A stretch of DNA of 64,000 nucleotides, from positions 6,882,001-6,946,000 of the forward strand of contig OY720103.1 in assembly GCA_963082875.1 (NCBI GenBank), given 5' to 3'. The translations under genes were made by a program, and so were the position numbers. Below, piece by piece: positions 33,305-47,209 of the stretch. The notes under the pieces were generated by a model. That model saw only the letters and a list, made by a program, of their open reading frames with translations, searched no databases and was not told the DNA's origin. Origin of the DNA: Corella eumyota. Lineage: Eukaryota; Chordata; Ascidiacea; Phlebobranchia; Corellidae. Position 1 is the stretch's first letter. Each line of letters starts with the position of its first letter.

Positions 33305-34041
33305 ATTTAAACACCGCACAACTATGAGAGTTCTTATAATCGTATTTTTGTTTATTTTATTTATATTTTGACGAAATCAGTTATTAATCACTTTTTGTTA
33401 GATTATGTTTTTTTAACTGATCAACGTTAACGAAATTAAGGCACTTTCTAACGATATTCACTAAAAAAAGATCTTTACTATTATACGGCTCGTTGGTCTG
33501 TACTAGATTTGGTTGTATGATTATTTCTTTGTTATACGCGGACTCCCATGTTTAATTTCAAAACGATACATGTTCAGTTTTTGTTTTTTTAAATTTGGTT
33601 TTGCCAAACCAATATATTTAATTTAAAGTTTTTAAATTTTAAACTGAAAAAGTAAAGTTAAGAGTGATAACAAATGTGACTTTATGCCCAAGATTTCCAT
33701 AAAGATAAGTAAATTTAAAATATACTATGTTACCCAACAGGGCAGATGAAATGAAAACTTTTTCGGGTACGTAATTCAATATGCAAATCATACTGACAAT
33801 TTAATTTACAAAAAATATAAATAAAATAAATACAGGTTATGTTTGTGAAGCTTAAATTTATTGTTTATTTTCGGAAGAAATTAGCCAGAGTTTTATATTC
33901 TTGTAAACAACCAACAACTAAAGACAGTAAGTATTTAATAAAATGTAAAATCTTGCAAAACATCCTAAATATTTGCATTTAAATATGTAAGAATTTTAAC
34001 CTCAAAATTAAATTAGTAATTTTAAAGAGCCGTAACGATGT

Positions 34042-34113
34042 GGCCCTGTGGTGTAACGGTTAGCACTGTGGACTTTGAATCCATCGATCCGAGTTCAAAT
34101 CTCGGCAGGACCT
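34042..34113 (+). tRNA. tRNA-Gln(TTG), array unit 9
   Basis: Identical to the unit 1 copy; long-class trailer. Confidence 0.95.
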
Positions 34114-34781
34114 CTAAAGTTATTTTTTCATTTTTTAAAAGCAATTTTTAAATAACTGTTTTGTTCTTTCAAGTTTGGCGCTATAATCTCCTGCAGAGCC
34201 AGCACTTTTTCAGCAGAATAATTATCGGGCAATTATAATCTATATAATATACCAAACTGCTAAAAGGCAACCCCAGACTGGGTCAAAGTAACTGATGTTA
34301 CTCTAGGTTTAGGTCGCGCATTCGATTTTTTTAAAACAAATATTTTATTGATATTTTGATTCTATGAGATGCACTTAAACTACGTTAGGTTTTTATCACA
34401 AAAAAGTGTATTGTCTGCCGTAGATTTACTTCAACACACTTAAAAATACACATAAGTTACTTAAAAATAATTTTTATGGTTTCGCTGAGATTTGAACATG
34501 GACGGATGTAATCAAAGACTATAGTACTAACCGTAACACCACTGGACGTCATTGTTAAAGATATTAAAAGATATTAATTTCACTTTAATGTTAAAATTTC
34601 TAAATCTTTTGAAGTCCAATTTTTAAATCGCATTAATATATTGCATGAATATGACGCTCAATTACCCTAAAATAATAACAAATTTAAATTATTGTGGGAA
34701 TTTTTAACAAAAATTGAAATTTAAGATATTTCACTTTGTAAAATACATTTACTTGTAACTAATACATTGTCTATCTTTAAA

Positions 34782-34853
34782 GGCGTTATGGCTTAGTGGT
34801 AAAGCGCCTGTCTAGTAAACAGGAGATCCTGGGTTCGATCCCCAGTAACGCCT
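34782..34853 (+). tRNA. tRNA-Thr(AGT), array unit 9
   Basis: Identical to the unit 1 tRNA-Thr; the leader has TCTATCTTT. Confidence 0.95.
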
Positions 34854-35591
34854 ATTTTAACACCGCACAACTATGAGAGTTCTTATAATCGTATTTTTGT
34901 TTATTTTATTTATATTTTGACGAAATCAGTTATTAATCACTTTTTGTTAGATTATGTTTTTTTAACTGATCAACGTTAACGAAATTAAGGCACTTTCTAA
35001 CGATATTCACTAAAAAAAGATCTTTACTATTATACGGCTCGTTGGTCTGTACTAGATTTGGTTGTATGATTATTTCTTTGTTATACGCGGACTCCCATGT
35101 TTAATTTCAAAACGATACATGTTCAGTTTTTGTTTTTTTAAATTTGGTTTTGCCAAACCAATATATTTAATTTAAAGTTTTTTAAATTTTAAACTGAAAA
35201 AGTAAAGTTAAGAGTGGTAACAAATGTGACTTTATGCCCAAGATTTCCATAAAGATAAGTAAATTTAAAATATACTATGTTACCCAACAGGGCAGATGAA
35301 ATGAAAACCTTTTCGGGTACGTAATTCAATATGCAAATCATACTGACAATTTAATTTACAAAAAATATAAATAAAATAAATACAGGTTATGTTTGTGAAG
35401 CTTAAATTTATTGTTTATTTTCGGAAGAAATTAGCCAGAATTTTATATTCTTGTAAACAACCAACAACTAAAGACAGTTAGTATTTAATAAAATGTAAAA
35501 TCTTGCAAAACATCCTAAATATTTGCATTTAAATATGTAAGAATTTTAACCTCAAAATTAAATTAGTAATTTTAAAGAGCCGTAACGATGT

Positions 35592-35663
35592 GGCCCTGTG
35601 GTGTAACGGTTAGCACTGTGGACTTTGAATCCATCGATCCGAGTTCAAATCTCGGCAGGACCT
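35592..35663 (+). tRNA. tRNA-Gln(TTG), array unit 10
   Basis: Identical to the unit 1 copy; the unit repeats unit 5 at a distance of 7,730 bp. Confidence 0.95.
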
Positions 35664-36323
35664 TTAAAGTTATTTTTTAAAAGCAATTTTTAAATAACTG
35701 TTTTGTTCTTTCAAGTTTGGCGCTATAATCTCCTGCAGAGCCAGCACTTTTTCAGCAGAATAATTATCGGGCAATTATAATCTATATAATATACCAAACT
35801 GCTAAAAGGCAACACAAGACTGGGTTGAAGTAACTGATGTTACTCTAGGTTTAGGTCGCGCATTCGATTTTTTTAAAACAAATATTTTATTGATATTTTG
35901 ATTCTATGAGATGCACTTAAACTACGTTAGGTTTTTATCACAAAAAAGTGTATTGTCTGCCGTAGATTTACTTCAACACACTTAAAAATACACATAAGTT
36001 ACTTAAAAATAATTTTTATGGTTTCGCTGAGATTTGAACATGGACGGATGTAATCAAAGACTATAGTACTAACCGTAACACCACTGGACCTCATTGTTGA
36101 AGATATTAAAAGTTATTAATTTCACTTTAATGTTAAAATTTCTAAATCTTTTGAAGTCAACTTTTTAAATCGCATTAATATATTGCATGAATATGACGCT
36201 CAATTACCCTAAAATAATAACAAATTTAAATTATTGTGGGAATTTTTAACAAAAATTGAAATTTAAGATATTTCACTTTGTAAAATACATTTACTTGTAA
36301 CTAATACATTGTCTTTCTTTAAA

Positions 36324-36395
36324 GGCGTTATGGCTTAGTGGTAAAGCGCCTGTCTAGTAAACAGGAGATCCTGGGTTCGATCCCCAGTAACGCCT
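36324..36395 (+). tRNA. tRNA-Thr(AGT), array unit 10
   Basis: Identical to the unit 1 tRNA-Thr; trailer ACACCTCACA as in unit 5. Confidence 0.95.
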
Positions 36396-37132
36396 ATTTT
36401 AACACCTCACAACTATGAGAGTTCTTATAATCGTATTTTTGTTTATTTTATTTATATTTTGACGAAATCAGTTATTAATCACTTTTTGTTAGATTATGTT
36501 TTTTTAACTGATCAACGTTAACGAAATTAAGGCACTTTCTAACGATATTCACTAAAAAAAGATCTTTACTATTATACGGCTCGTTGGTCTGTACTAGATT
36601 TGGTTGTATGATTATTTCTTTGTTATACGCGGACTCCCATGTTTAATTTCAAAACGATACATGTTCAGTTTTTGTTTTTTTAAATTTGGTTTTGCCAAAC
36701 CAATATATTTAATTTAAAGTTTTTAAATTTTAAACTGAAAAAGTAAAGTTGAGAGTGGTAACAAATGTGACTTTATGCCCAAGATTTCCATAAAGATAAG
36801 TAAATTTAAAATATACTATGTTACCCAACAGGGCAGATGAAATGAAAACTTTTTCGGGTACGTAATTCAATATGCAAATCATACTGACAATTTAATTTAC
36901 AAAAAATATAAATAAAATAAATACAGGTTATGTTTGTGAAGCTTAAATTTATTGTTTATTTTCGGAAGAAATTAGCCAGAGTTTTATATTCTTGTAAACA
37001 ACCAACAACTAAAGACAGTAAGTATTTAATAAAATGTAAAATCTTGCAAAACATCCTAAATATTTGCATTTAAATATGTAAGAATTTTAACCTCAAAATT
37101 AAATTAGTAATTTTAAAGAGCCGTAACGATGT

Positions 37133-37204
37133 GGCCCTGTGGTGTAACGGTTAGCACTGTGGACTTTGAATCCATCGATCCGAGTTCAAATCTCGGCAGG
37201 ACCT
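37133..37204 (+). tRNA. tRNA-Gln(TTG), array unit 11
   Basis: Identical to the unit 1 copy; the unit repeats unit 6. Confidence 0.95.
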
Positions 37205-37872
37205 CTAAAGTTATTTTTTCATTTTTTAAAAGCAATTTTTAAATAACTGTTTTGTTCTTTCAAGTTTGGCGCTATAATCTCCTGCAGAGCCAGCACTTTT
37301 TCAGCAGAATAATTATCGGGCAATTATAATCTATATAATATACCAAACTGCTAAAAGGCAACACAAGACTGGGTTGAAGTAACTGATGTTACTCTAGGTT
37401 TAGGTCGCGCATTCGATTTTTTTAAAACAAATATTTTATTGATATTTTGATTCTATGAGATGCACTTAAACTACGTTAGGTTTTTATCACAAAAAAGTGT
37501 ATTGTCTGCCGTAGATTTACTTCAACACACTTAAAAATACACATAAGTTACTTAAAAATAATTTTTATGGTTTCGCTGAGATTTGAACATGGACGGATGT
37601 AATCAAAAACTATAGTACTAACCGTAACACCACTGGACGTCATTGTTAAAGATATTAAAAGTTATTAATTTCACTTTAATGTTAAAATTTCTAAATCTTT
37701 TGAAGTCAACTTTTTAAATCGCATTAATATATTGCATGAATATGACGCTCAATTACCCTAAAATAATAACAAATTTAAATTATTGTGGGAATTTTTAACA
37801 AAAATTGAAATTTAAGATATTTCACTTTGTAAAATACATTTACTTGTAACTAATACATTGTCTTTCTTTAAA

Positions 37873-37944
37873 GGCGTTATGGCTTAGTGGTAAAGCGCCT
37901 GTCTAGTAAACAGGAGATCCTGGGTTCGATCCCCAGTAACGCCT
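37873..37944 (+). tRNA. tRNA-Thr(AGT), array unit 11
   Basis: Identical to the unit 1 tRNA-Thr. Confidence 0.95.
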
Positions 37945-38681
37945 ATTTTAACACCGCACAACTATGAGAGTTCTTATAATCGTATTTTTGTTTATTTTAT
38001 TTATATTTTGACGAAATCAGTTATTAATCACTTTTTGTTAGATTATGTTTTTTTAACTGATCAACGTTAACGAAATTAAGGCACTTTCTAACGATATTCA
38101 CTAAAAAAAGATCTTTACTATTATACGGCTCGTTGGTCTGTACTAGATTTGGTTGTATGATTATTTCTTTGTTATACGCGGACTCCCATGTTTAATTTCA
38201 AAACGATACATGTTCAGTTTTTGTTTTTTTAAATTTGGCTTTGCCAAACCAATATATTTAATTTAAAGTTTTTAAATTTTAAACTGAAAAAGTAAAGTTA
38301 AGAGTGATAACAAATGTGACTTTATGCCCAAGATTTCCATAAAGATAAGTAAATTTAAAATATACTATGTTACCCAACAGGGCAGATGAAATGAAAACTT
38401 TTTCGGGTACGTAATTCAATATGCAAATCATACTGACAATTTAATTTACAAAAAATATAAATAAAATAAATACAGATTATGTTTGTGAAGCTTAAATTTA
38501 TTGTTTATTTTCGGAAGAAATTAGCCAGAGTTTTATATTCTTGTAAACAACCAACAACTAAAGACAGTAAGTATTTAATAAAATGTAAAATCTTGCAAAA
38601 CATCCTAAATATTTGCATTTAAATATGTAAGAATTTTAACCTCAAAATTAAATTAGTAATTTTAAAGAGCCGTAACGAGGT

Positions 38682-38753
38682 GGCCCTGTGGTGTAACGGT
38701 TAGCACTGTGGACTTTGAATCCATCGATCCGAGTTCAAATCTCGGCAGGACCT
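38682..38753 (+). tRNA. tRNA-Gln(TTG), array unit 12
   Basis: Identical to the unit 1 copy; leader CGAGGT. The unit repeats unit 7. Confidence 0.95.
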
Positions 38754-39413
38754 TTAAAGTTATTTTTTAAAAGCAATTTTTAAATAACTGTTTTGTTCTT
38801 TCAAGTTTGGCGCTATAATCTCCTGCAGAGCCAGCACTTTTTCAGCAGAATAATTATCGGGCAATTATAATCTATATAATATACCAAACTGCTAAAAGGC
38901 AAAACAAGACTGGGTTGAAGTAACTGATGTTACTCTAGGTTTAGGTCGCGCATTCGATTTTTTTAAAACAAATATTTTATTGATATTTTGATTCTATGAG
39001 ATGCACTTAAACTACGTTAGGTTTTTATCACAAAAAAGTGTATTGTCTGCCGTAGATTTACTTCAACACACTTAAAAATACACATAAGTTACTTAAAAAT
39101 AATTTTTATGGTTTCGCTGAGATTTGAACATGGACGGATGTAATCAAAAACTATAGTACTAACCGTAACACCACTGGACGTCATTGTTAAAGATATTAAA
39201 AGTTATTAATTTCACTTTAATGTTAAAATTTCTAAATCTTTTGAAGTCAACTTTTTAAATCGCATTAATATATTGCATGAATATGACGCTCAATTACCCT
39301 AAAATAATAACAAATTTAAATTATTGTGGGAATTTTTAACAAAAATTGAAATTTAAGATATTTCACTTTGTAAAATACATTTACTTGTAACTAATACATT
39401 GTCTTTCTTTAAA

Positions 39414-39485
39414 GGCGTTATGGCTTAGTGGTAAAGCGCCTGTCTAGTAAACAGGAGATCCTGGGTTCGATCCCCAGTAACGCCT
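39414..39485 (+). tRNA. tRNA-Thr(AGT), array unit 12
   Basis: Identical to the unit 1 tRNA-Thr. Confidence 0.95.
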
Positions 39486-40222
39486 ATTTTAACACCGCAC
39501 AACTATGAGAGTTCTTATAATCGTATTTTTGTTTATTTTATTTATATTTTGACGAAATCAGTTATTAATCACTTTTTGTTAGATTATGTTTTTTTAACTG
39601 ATCAACGTTAACGAAATTAAGGCACTTTCTAACGATATTCACTAAAAAAAGATCTTTACTATTATACGGCTCGTTGGTCTGTACTAGATTTGGTTGTATG
39701 ATTATTTCTTTGTTATACGCGGACTCCCATGTTTAATTTCAAAACGATACATGTTCAGTTTTTGTTTTTTTAAATTTGGTTTTGCCAAACCAATATATTT
39801 AATTTAAAGTTTTTAAATTTTAAACTGAAAAAGTAAAGTTAAGAGTGATAACAAATGTGACTTTATGCCCAAGATTTCCATAAAGATAAGTAAATTTAAA
39901 ATATACTATGTTACCCAACAGGGCAGATGAAATGAAAACTTTTTCGGGTACGTAATTCAATATGCAAATCATACTGACAATTTAATTTACAAAAAATATA
40001 AATAAAATAAATACAGGTTATGTTTGTGAAGCTTAAATTTATTGTTTATTTTCGGAAGAAATTAGCCAGAGTTTTATATTCTTGTAAACAACCAACAACT
40101 AAAGACAGTAAGTATTTAATAAAATGTAAAATCTTGCAAAACATCCTAAATATTTGCATTTAAATATGTAAGAATTTTAACCTCAAAATTAAATTAGTAA
40201 TTTTAAAGAGCCGTAACGATGT

Positions 40223-40294
40223 GGCCCTGTGGTGTAACGGTTAGCACTGTGGACTTTGAATCCATCGATCCGAGTTCAAATCTCGGCAGGACCT
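40223..40294 (+). tRNA. tRNA-Gln(TTG), array unit 13
   Basis: Identical to the unit 1 copy; the unit repeats unit 8 through the antisense pseudogene and then departs from it. Confidence 0.95.
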
Positions 40295-40962
40295 CTAAAG
40301 TTATTTTTTCATTTTTTAAAAGCAATTTTTAAATAACTGTTTTGTTCTTTCAAGTTTGGCGCTATAATCTCCTGCAGAGCCAGCACTTTTTCAGCAGAAT
40401 AATTATCGGGCAATTATAATCTATATAATATACCAAACTGCTAAAAGGCAACACAAGACTGGGTTGAAGTAACTGATGTTACTCTAGGTTTAGGTCGCGC
40501 ATTCGATTTTTTTAAAACAAATATTTTATTGATATTTTGATTCTATGAGATGCACTTAAACTACGTTAGGTTTTTATCACAAAAAAGTGTATTGTCTGCC
40601 GTAGATTTACTTCAACACACTTAAAAATACACATAAGTTACTTAAAAATAATTTTTATGGTTTCGCTGAGATTTGAACATGAACGGATGTAATCAAAGAC
40701 TATAGTACTAACCGTAACACCACTGGACGTCATTGTTAAAGATATTAAAAGATATTAATTTCACTTTAATGTTAAAATTTCTAAATCTTTTGAAGTCCAA
40801 TTTTTAAATCGCATTAATATATTGCATGAATATGACGCTCAATTACCCTAAAATAATAACAAATTTAAATTATTGTGGGAATTTTTAACAAAAATTGAAA
40901 TTTAAGATATTTCACTTTGTAAAATACATTTACTTGTAACTAATACATTGTCTTTCTTTAAA

Positions 40963-41034
40963 GGCGTTATGGCTTAGTGGTAAAGCGCCTGTCTAGTAAA
41001 CAGGAGATCCTGGGTTCGATCCCCAGTAACGCCT
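40963..41034 (+). tRNA. tRNA-Thr(AGT), array unit 13
   Basis: Identical to the unit 1 tRNA-Thr, with the usual ATTTTAACACC trailer (unlike unit 8). Confidence 0.95.
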
Positions 41035-41772
41035 ATTTTAACACCGCACAACTATGAGAGTTCTTATAATCGTATTTTTGTTTATTTTATTTATATTTTG
41101 ACGAAATCAGTTATTAATCACTTTTTGTTAGATTATGTTTTTTTAACTGATCAACGTTAACGAAATTAAGGCACTTTCTAACGATATTCACTAAAAAAAG
41201 ATCTTTACTATTATACGGCTCGTTGGTCTGTACTAGATTTGGTTGTATGATTATTTCTTTGTTATACGCGGACTCCCATGTTTAATTTCAAAACGATACA
41301 TGTTCAGTTTTTGTTTTTTTAAATTTGGCTTTGCCAAACCAATATATTTAATTTAAAGTTTTTTAAATTTTAAACTGAAAAAGTAAAGTTAAGAGTGGTA
41401 ACAAATGTGACTTTATGCCCAAGATTTCCATAAAGATAAGTAAATTTAAAATATACTATGTTACCCAACAGGGTAGATGAAATGAAAACTTTTTCGGGTA
41501 CGTAATTCAATATGCAAATCATACTGACAATTTAATTTACAAAAAATATAAATAAAATAAATACAGATTATGTTTGTGAAGCTTAAATTTATTGTTTATT
41601 TTCGGAAGAAATTAGCCAGAATTTTATATTCTTGTAAACAACCAACAACTAAAGACAGTTAGTATTTAATAAAATGTAAAATCTTGCAAAACATCCTAAA
41701 TATTTGCATTTAAATATGTAAGAATTTTAACCTCAAAATTAAATTAGTAATTTTAAAGAGCCGTAACGTTGT

Positions 41773-41844
41773 GGCCCTGTGGTGTAACGGTTAGCACTGT
41801 GGACTTTGAATCCATCGATCCGAGTTCAAATCTCGGCAGGACCT
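41773..41844 (+). tRNA. tRNA-Gln(TTG), array unit 14
   Basis: Identical to the unit 1 copy; leader CGTTGT, short-class trailer. Confidence 0.95.
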
Positions 41845-42504
41845 TTAAAGTTATTTTTTAAAAGCAATTTTTAAATAACTGTTTTGTTCTTTCAAGTTTG
41901 GCGCTATAATCTCCTGCAGAGCCAGCACTTTTTCAGCAGAATAATTATCGGGCAATTATAATCTATATAATATACCAAACTGCTAAAAGGCAACACAAGA
42001 CTGGGTTGAAGTAACTGATGTTACTCTAGGTTTAGGTCGCGCATTCGATTTTTTTAAAACAAATATTTTATTGATATTTTGATTCTATGAGATGCACTTA
42101 AACTACGTTAGGTTTTTATCACAAAAAAGTGTATTGTCTGCCGTAGATTTACTTCAACACACTTAAAAATACACATAAGTTACTTAAAAATAATTTTTAT
42201 GGTTTCGCTGAGATTTGAACATGGACGGATGTAATCAAAGACTATAGTACTAACCGTAACACCACTGGACGTCATTGTTAAAGATATTAAAAGATATTAA
42301 TTTCACTTTAATGTTAAAATTTCTAAATCTTTTGAAGTCCAATTTTTAAATCGCATTAATTTATTGCATGAATATGACGCTCAATTACCCTAAAATAATA
42401 ACAAATTTAAATTATTGTGGGAATTTTTAACAAAAATTGAAATTTAAGATATTTCACTTTGTAAAATACATTTACTTGTAACTAATACATTGTCTTTCTT
42501 TAAA

Positions 42505-42576
42505 GGCGTTATGGCTTAGTGGTAAAGCGCCTGTCTAGTAAACAGGACATCCTGGGTTCGATCCCCAGTAACGCCT
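42505..42576 (+). tRNA. tRNA-Thr(AGT), array unit 14, one change
   Basis: One difference from the reference: G to C at position 45 in the variable loop (AGATC to ACATC). All stems and both promoter boxes are intact, so it is probably functional. Confidence 0.92.
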
Positions 42577-43314
42577 ATTTTAACACCGCACAACTATGAG
42601 AGTTCTTATAATCGTATTTTTGTTTTATTTATTTATATTTTGACGAAATCAGTTATTAATCACTTTTTGTTAGATTATGTTTTTTTAACTGATCAACGTT
42701 AACGAAATTAAGGCACTTTCTAACGATATTCACTAAAAAAAGATCTTTACTATTATACGGCTCGTTGGTCTGTACTAGATTTGGTTGTATGATTATTTCT
42801 TTGTTATACGCGGACTCCCATGTTTAATTTCAAAACGATACATGTTCAGTTTTTGTTTTTTTAAATTTGGTTTTGCCAAACCAATATATTTAATTTAAAG
42901 TTTTTTAAATTTTAAACTGAAAAAGTAAAGTTGAGAGTGGTAACAAATGTGACTTTATGCCCAAGATTTCCATAAAGATAAGTAAATTTAAAATATACTA
43001 TGTTACCCAACAGGGCAGATGAAATGAAAACTTTTTCGGGTACGTAATTCAATATGCAAATCATACTGACAATTTAATTTACAAAAAATATAAATAAAAT
43101 AAATACAGGTTATGTTTGTGAAGCTTAAATTTATTGTTTATTTTCGGAAGAAATTAGCCAGAATTTTATATTCTTGTAAACAACCAACAACTAAAGACAG
43201 TTAGTATTTAATAAAATGTAAAATCTTGCAAAACATCCTAAATATTTACATTTAAATATGTAAGAATTTTAACCTCAAAATTAAATTAGTAATTTTAAAG
43301 AGCCGTAAAGATGT

Positions 43315-43386
43315 GGCCCTGTGGTGTAACGGTTAGCACTGTGGACTTTGAATCCATCGATCCGAGTTCAAATCTCGGCAGGACCT
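43315..43386 (+). tRNA. tRNA-Gln(TTG), array unit 15
   Basis: Identical to the unit 1 copy; leader GTAAAGATGT and trailer TCAAAG mark this unit and unit 25. Confidence 0.95.
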
Positions 43387-44046
43387 TCAAAGTTATTTTT
43401 TAAAAGCAATTTTTAAATAACTGTTTTGTTCTTTCAAGTTTGGCGCTATAATCTCCTGCAGAGCCAGCACTTTTTCAGCAGAATAATTATCGGGCAATTA
43501 TAATCTATATAATATACCAAACTGCTAAAAGGCAACACAAGACTGGGTTGAAGTAACTGATGTTACTCTAGGTTTAGGTCGCGCATTCGATTTTTTTAAA
43601 ACAAATATTTTATTGATATTTTGATTCTATGAGATGCACTTAAACTACGTTAGGTTTTTATCACAAAAAAGTGTATTGTCTGCCGTAGATTTACTTCAAC
43701 ACACTTAAAAATACACATAAGTTACTTAAAAATAATTTTTATGGTTTTGCTGAGATTTGAACATGGACGGATGTAATCAAAGACTATAGTACTAACCGTA
43801 ACACCACTGGACGTCATTGTTAAAGATATTAAAAGTTATTAATTTCACTTTAATGTTAAAATTTCTAAATCTTTTGAAGTCAACTTTTTAAATCGCATTA
43901 ATATATTGCATGAATATGACGCTCAATTACCCTAAAATAATAACAAATTTAAATTATTGTGGGAATTTTTAACAAAAATTGAAATTTAAGATATTTCACT
44001 TTGTAAAATACATTTACTTGTAACTAATACATTGTCTTTCTTTAAA

Positions 44047-44118
44047 GGCGTTATGGCTTAGTGGTAAAGCGCCTGTCTAGTAAACAGGAGATCCTGGGTT
44101 CGATCCCCAGTAACGCCT
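44047..44118 (+). tRNA. tRNA-Thr(AGT), array unit 15
   Basis: Identical to the unit 1 tRNA-Thr. Confidence 0.95.
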
Positions 44119-44856
44119 ATTTTAACACCGCACAACTATGAGAGTTCTTATAATCGTATTTTTGTTTATTTTATTTATATTTTGACGAAATCAGTTATTA
44201 ATCACTTTTTGTTAGATTATGTTTTTTTAACTGATCAACGTTAACGAAATTAAGGCACTTTCTAACGATATTCACTAAAAAAAGATCTTTACTATTATAC
44301 GGCTCGTTGGTCTGTACTAGATTTGGTTGTATGATTATTTCTTTGTTATACGCGGACTCCCATGTTTAATTTCAAAACGATACATGTTCAGTTTTTGTTT
44401 TTTTAAATTTGGTTTTGCCAAACCAATATATTTAATTTAAAGTTTTTTAAATTTTAAACTGAAAAAGTAAAGTTGAGAGTGGTAACAAATGTGACTTTAT
44501 GCCAAAGATTTCCATAAAGATAAGTAAATTTAAAATATACTATGTTACCCAACAGGGCAGATGAAATGAAAACTTTTTCGGGTACGTAATTCAATATGCA
44601 AATCATACTGACAATTTAATTTACAAAAAATATAAATAAAATAAATACAGGTTATGTTTGTGAAGCTTAAATTTATTGTTTATTTTCGGAAGAAATTAGC
44701 CAGAATTTTATATTCTTGTAAACAACCAACAACTAAAGACAGTTAGTATTTAATAAAATGTAAAATCTTGCAAAACATCCTAAATATTTGCATTTAAATA
44801 TGTAAGAATTTTAACCTCAAAATTAAATTAGTAATTTTAAAGAGCCGTAACGATGT

Positions 44857-44928
44857 GGCCCTGTGGTGTAACGGTTAGCACTGTGGACTTTGAATCCATC
44901 GATCCGAGTTCAAATCTCGGCAGGACCT
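44857..44928 (+). tRNA. tRNA-Gln(TTG), array unit 16
   Basis: Identical to the unit 1 copy; last of the sixteen unchanged copies in a row. Confidence 0.95.
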
Positions 44929-45588
44929 TTAAAGTTATTTTTTAAAAGCAATTTTTAAATAACTGTTTTGTTCTTTCAAGTTTGGCGCTATAATCTCCTG
45001 CAGAGCCAGCACTTTTTCAGCAGAATAATTATCGGGCAATTATAATCTATATAATATACCAAACTGCTAAAAGGCAACACAAGACTGGGTTGAAGTAACT
45101 GATGTTACTCTAGGTTTAGGTCGCGCATTCGATTTTTTTAAAACAAATATTTTATTGATATTTTGATTCTATGAGATGCACTTAAACTACGTTAGGTTTT
45201 TATCACAAAAAAGTGTATTGTCTGCCGTAGATTTACTTCAACACACTTAAAAATACACATAAGTTACTTAAAAATAATTTTTATGGTTTCGCTGAGATTT
45301 GAACATGGACGGATGTAATCAAAGACTATAGTACTAACCGTAACACCACTGGACGTCATTGTTAAAGATATTAAAAGTTATTAATTTCACTTTAATGTTA
45401 AAATTTCTAAATCTTTTGAAGTCAACTTTTTAAATCGCATTAATATATTGCATGAATATGACGCTCAATTACCCTAAAATAATAACAAATTTAAATTATT
45501 GTGGGAATTTTTAACAAAAATTGAAATTTAAGATATTTCACTTTGTAAAATACATTTACTTGTAACTAATACATTGTCTTTCTTTAAA

Positions 45589-45660
45589 GGCGTTATGGCT
45601 TAGTGGTAAAGCGCCTGTCTAGTAAACAGGAGATCCTGGGTTCGATCCCCAGTAACGCCT
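45589..45660 (+). tRNA. tRNA-Thr(AGT), array unit 16
   Basis: Identical to the unit 1 tRNA-Thr. Confidence 0.95.
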
Positions 45661-46397
45661 ATTTTAACACCGCACAACTATGAGAGTTCTTATAATCGTA
45701 TTTTTGTTTATTTTATTTATATTTTGACGAAATCAGTTATTAATCACTTTTTGTTAGATTATGTTTTTTTAACTGATCAACGTTAACGAAATTAAGGCAC
45801 TTTCTAACGATATTCACTAAAAAAAGATCTTTACTATTATACGGCTCGTTGGTCTGTACTAGATTTGGTTGTATGATTATTTCTTTGTTATACGCGGACT
45901 CCCATGTTTAATTTCCAAACGATACATGTTCAGTTTTTGTTTTTTTAAATTTGGTTTTGCCAAACCAATATATTTAATTTAAAGTTTTTAAATTTTAAAC
46001 TGAAAAAGTAAAGTTAAGAGTGGTAACAAATGTGACTTTATGCCCAAGATTTCCATAAAGATAAGTAAATTTAAAATATACTATGTTACCCAACAGGGCA
46101 GATGAAATGAAAACTTTTTCGGGTACGTAATTCAATATGCAAATCATACTGACAATTTAATTTACAAAAAATATAAATAAAATAAATACAGGTTATGTTT
46201 GTGAAGCTTAAATTTATTGTTTATTTTCGGAAGAAATTAGCCAGAATTTTATATTCTTGTAAACAACCAACAACTAAAGACAGTTAGTATTTAATAAAAT
46301 GTAAAATCTTGCAAAACATCCTAAATATTTGCATTTAAATATGTAAGAATTTTAACCTCAAAATTAAATTAGTAATTTTAAAGAGCCGTAACGATGT

Positions 46398-46469
46398 GGC
46401 CCTGTGGTGTAACGGTTAACACTGTGGACTTTGAATCCATCGATCCGAGTTTAAATCTCGGCAGGATCT
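46398..46469 (+). tRNA. tRNA-Gln(TTG), array unit 17, damaged
   Basis: Three changes. G22 to A turns a T13-G22 wobble into a standard pair. C56 to T alters the invariant B-box and T-loop base (GTTTAAATC). C71 to T makes a G2-T71 wobble. Loss of C56 should weaken TFIIIC binding and the G19-C56 contact, so this copy is probably poorly transcribed or inactive. Confidence 0.8.
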
Positions 46470-47137
46470 TTAAAGCTATTTTTTCATTTTTTAAAAGCAA
46501 TTTTTAAATAACTGTTTTGTTCTTTCAAGTTTGGCGATGTAATCTCCTGCAGAGCCAGCACTTTTTCAGCAGAATAATTATCGGGCAATTATAATCTATA
46601 TAATATACCAAACTGCTAAAAGGCAACCCCAAACTGGGTCAAAGTAACTGATGTTACTCTAGGTTTAGGTCGCGCATTCGATTTTTTTAAAACAAATATT
46701 TTATTGATATTTTGATTCTATGAGATGCACTTAAACTACGTTAGGTTTTTATCACAAAAAAGTGTATTGTCTGCCGTAGATTTACTTCAACACACTTAAA
46801 AATACACATAAGTTACTTAAAAATAATTTTTATGGTTTCGCTGAGATTTGAACATGGACGGATGTAATCAAAGACTATAGTACTAACCGTAACACCACTG
46901 GACCTCATTGTTAAAGATATTAAAAGTTATTAATTTCACTTTAATGTTAAAATTTCTAAATCTTTTGAAGTCAACTTTTTAAATCGCATTAATATATTGC
47001 ATGAATATGACGCTCAATTACCCTAAAATAATAACAAATTTAAATTATTGTGGGAATTTTTAACAAAAATTGAAATTTAAGATATTTCACTTTGTAAAAT
47101 ACATTTACTTGTAACTAATACATTGTCTTTCTTTAAA

Positions 47138-47209
47138 GGCGTTATGGCTTAGTAGTAAAGCGCCTGTCTAGTAAACAGGAGATCCTGGGTTCGATCCCCA
47201 GTAACGCCT
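47138..47209 (+). tRNA. tRNA-Thr(AGT), array unit 17, A-box change
   Basis: One change, G18 to A (TTAGTGG to TTAGTAG). It falls in the A box and in one of the two invariant D-loop G residues, so both transcription and tertiary folding may suffer. Confidence 0.85.
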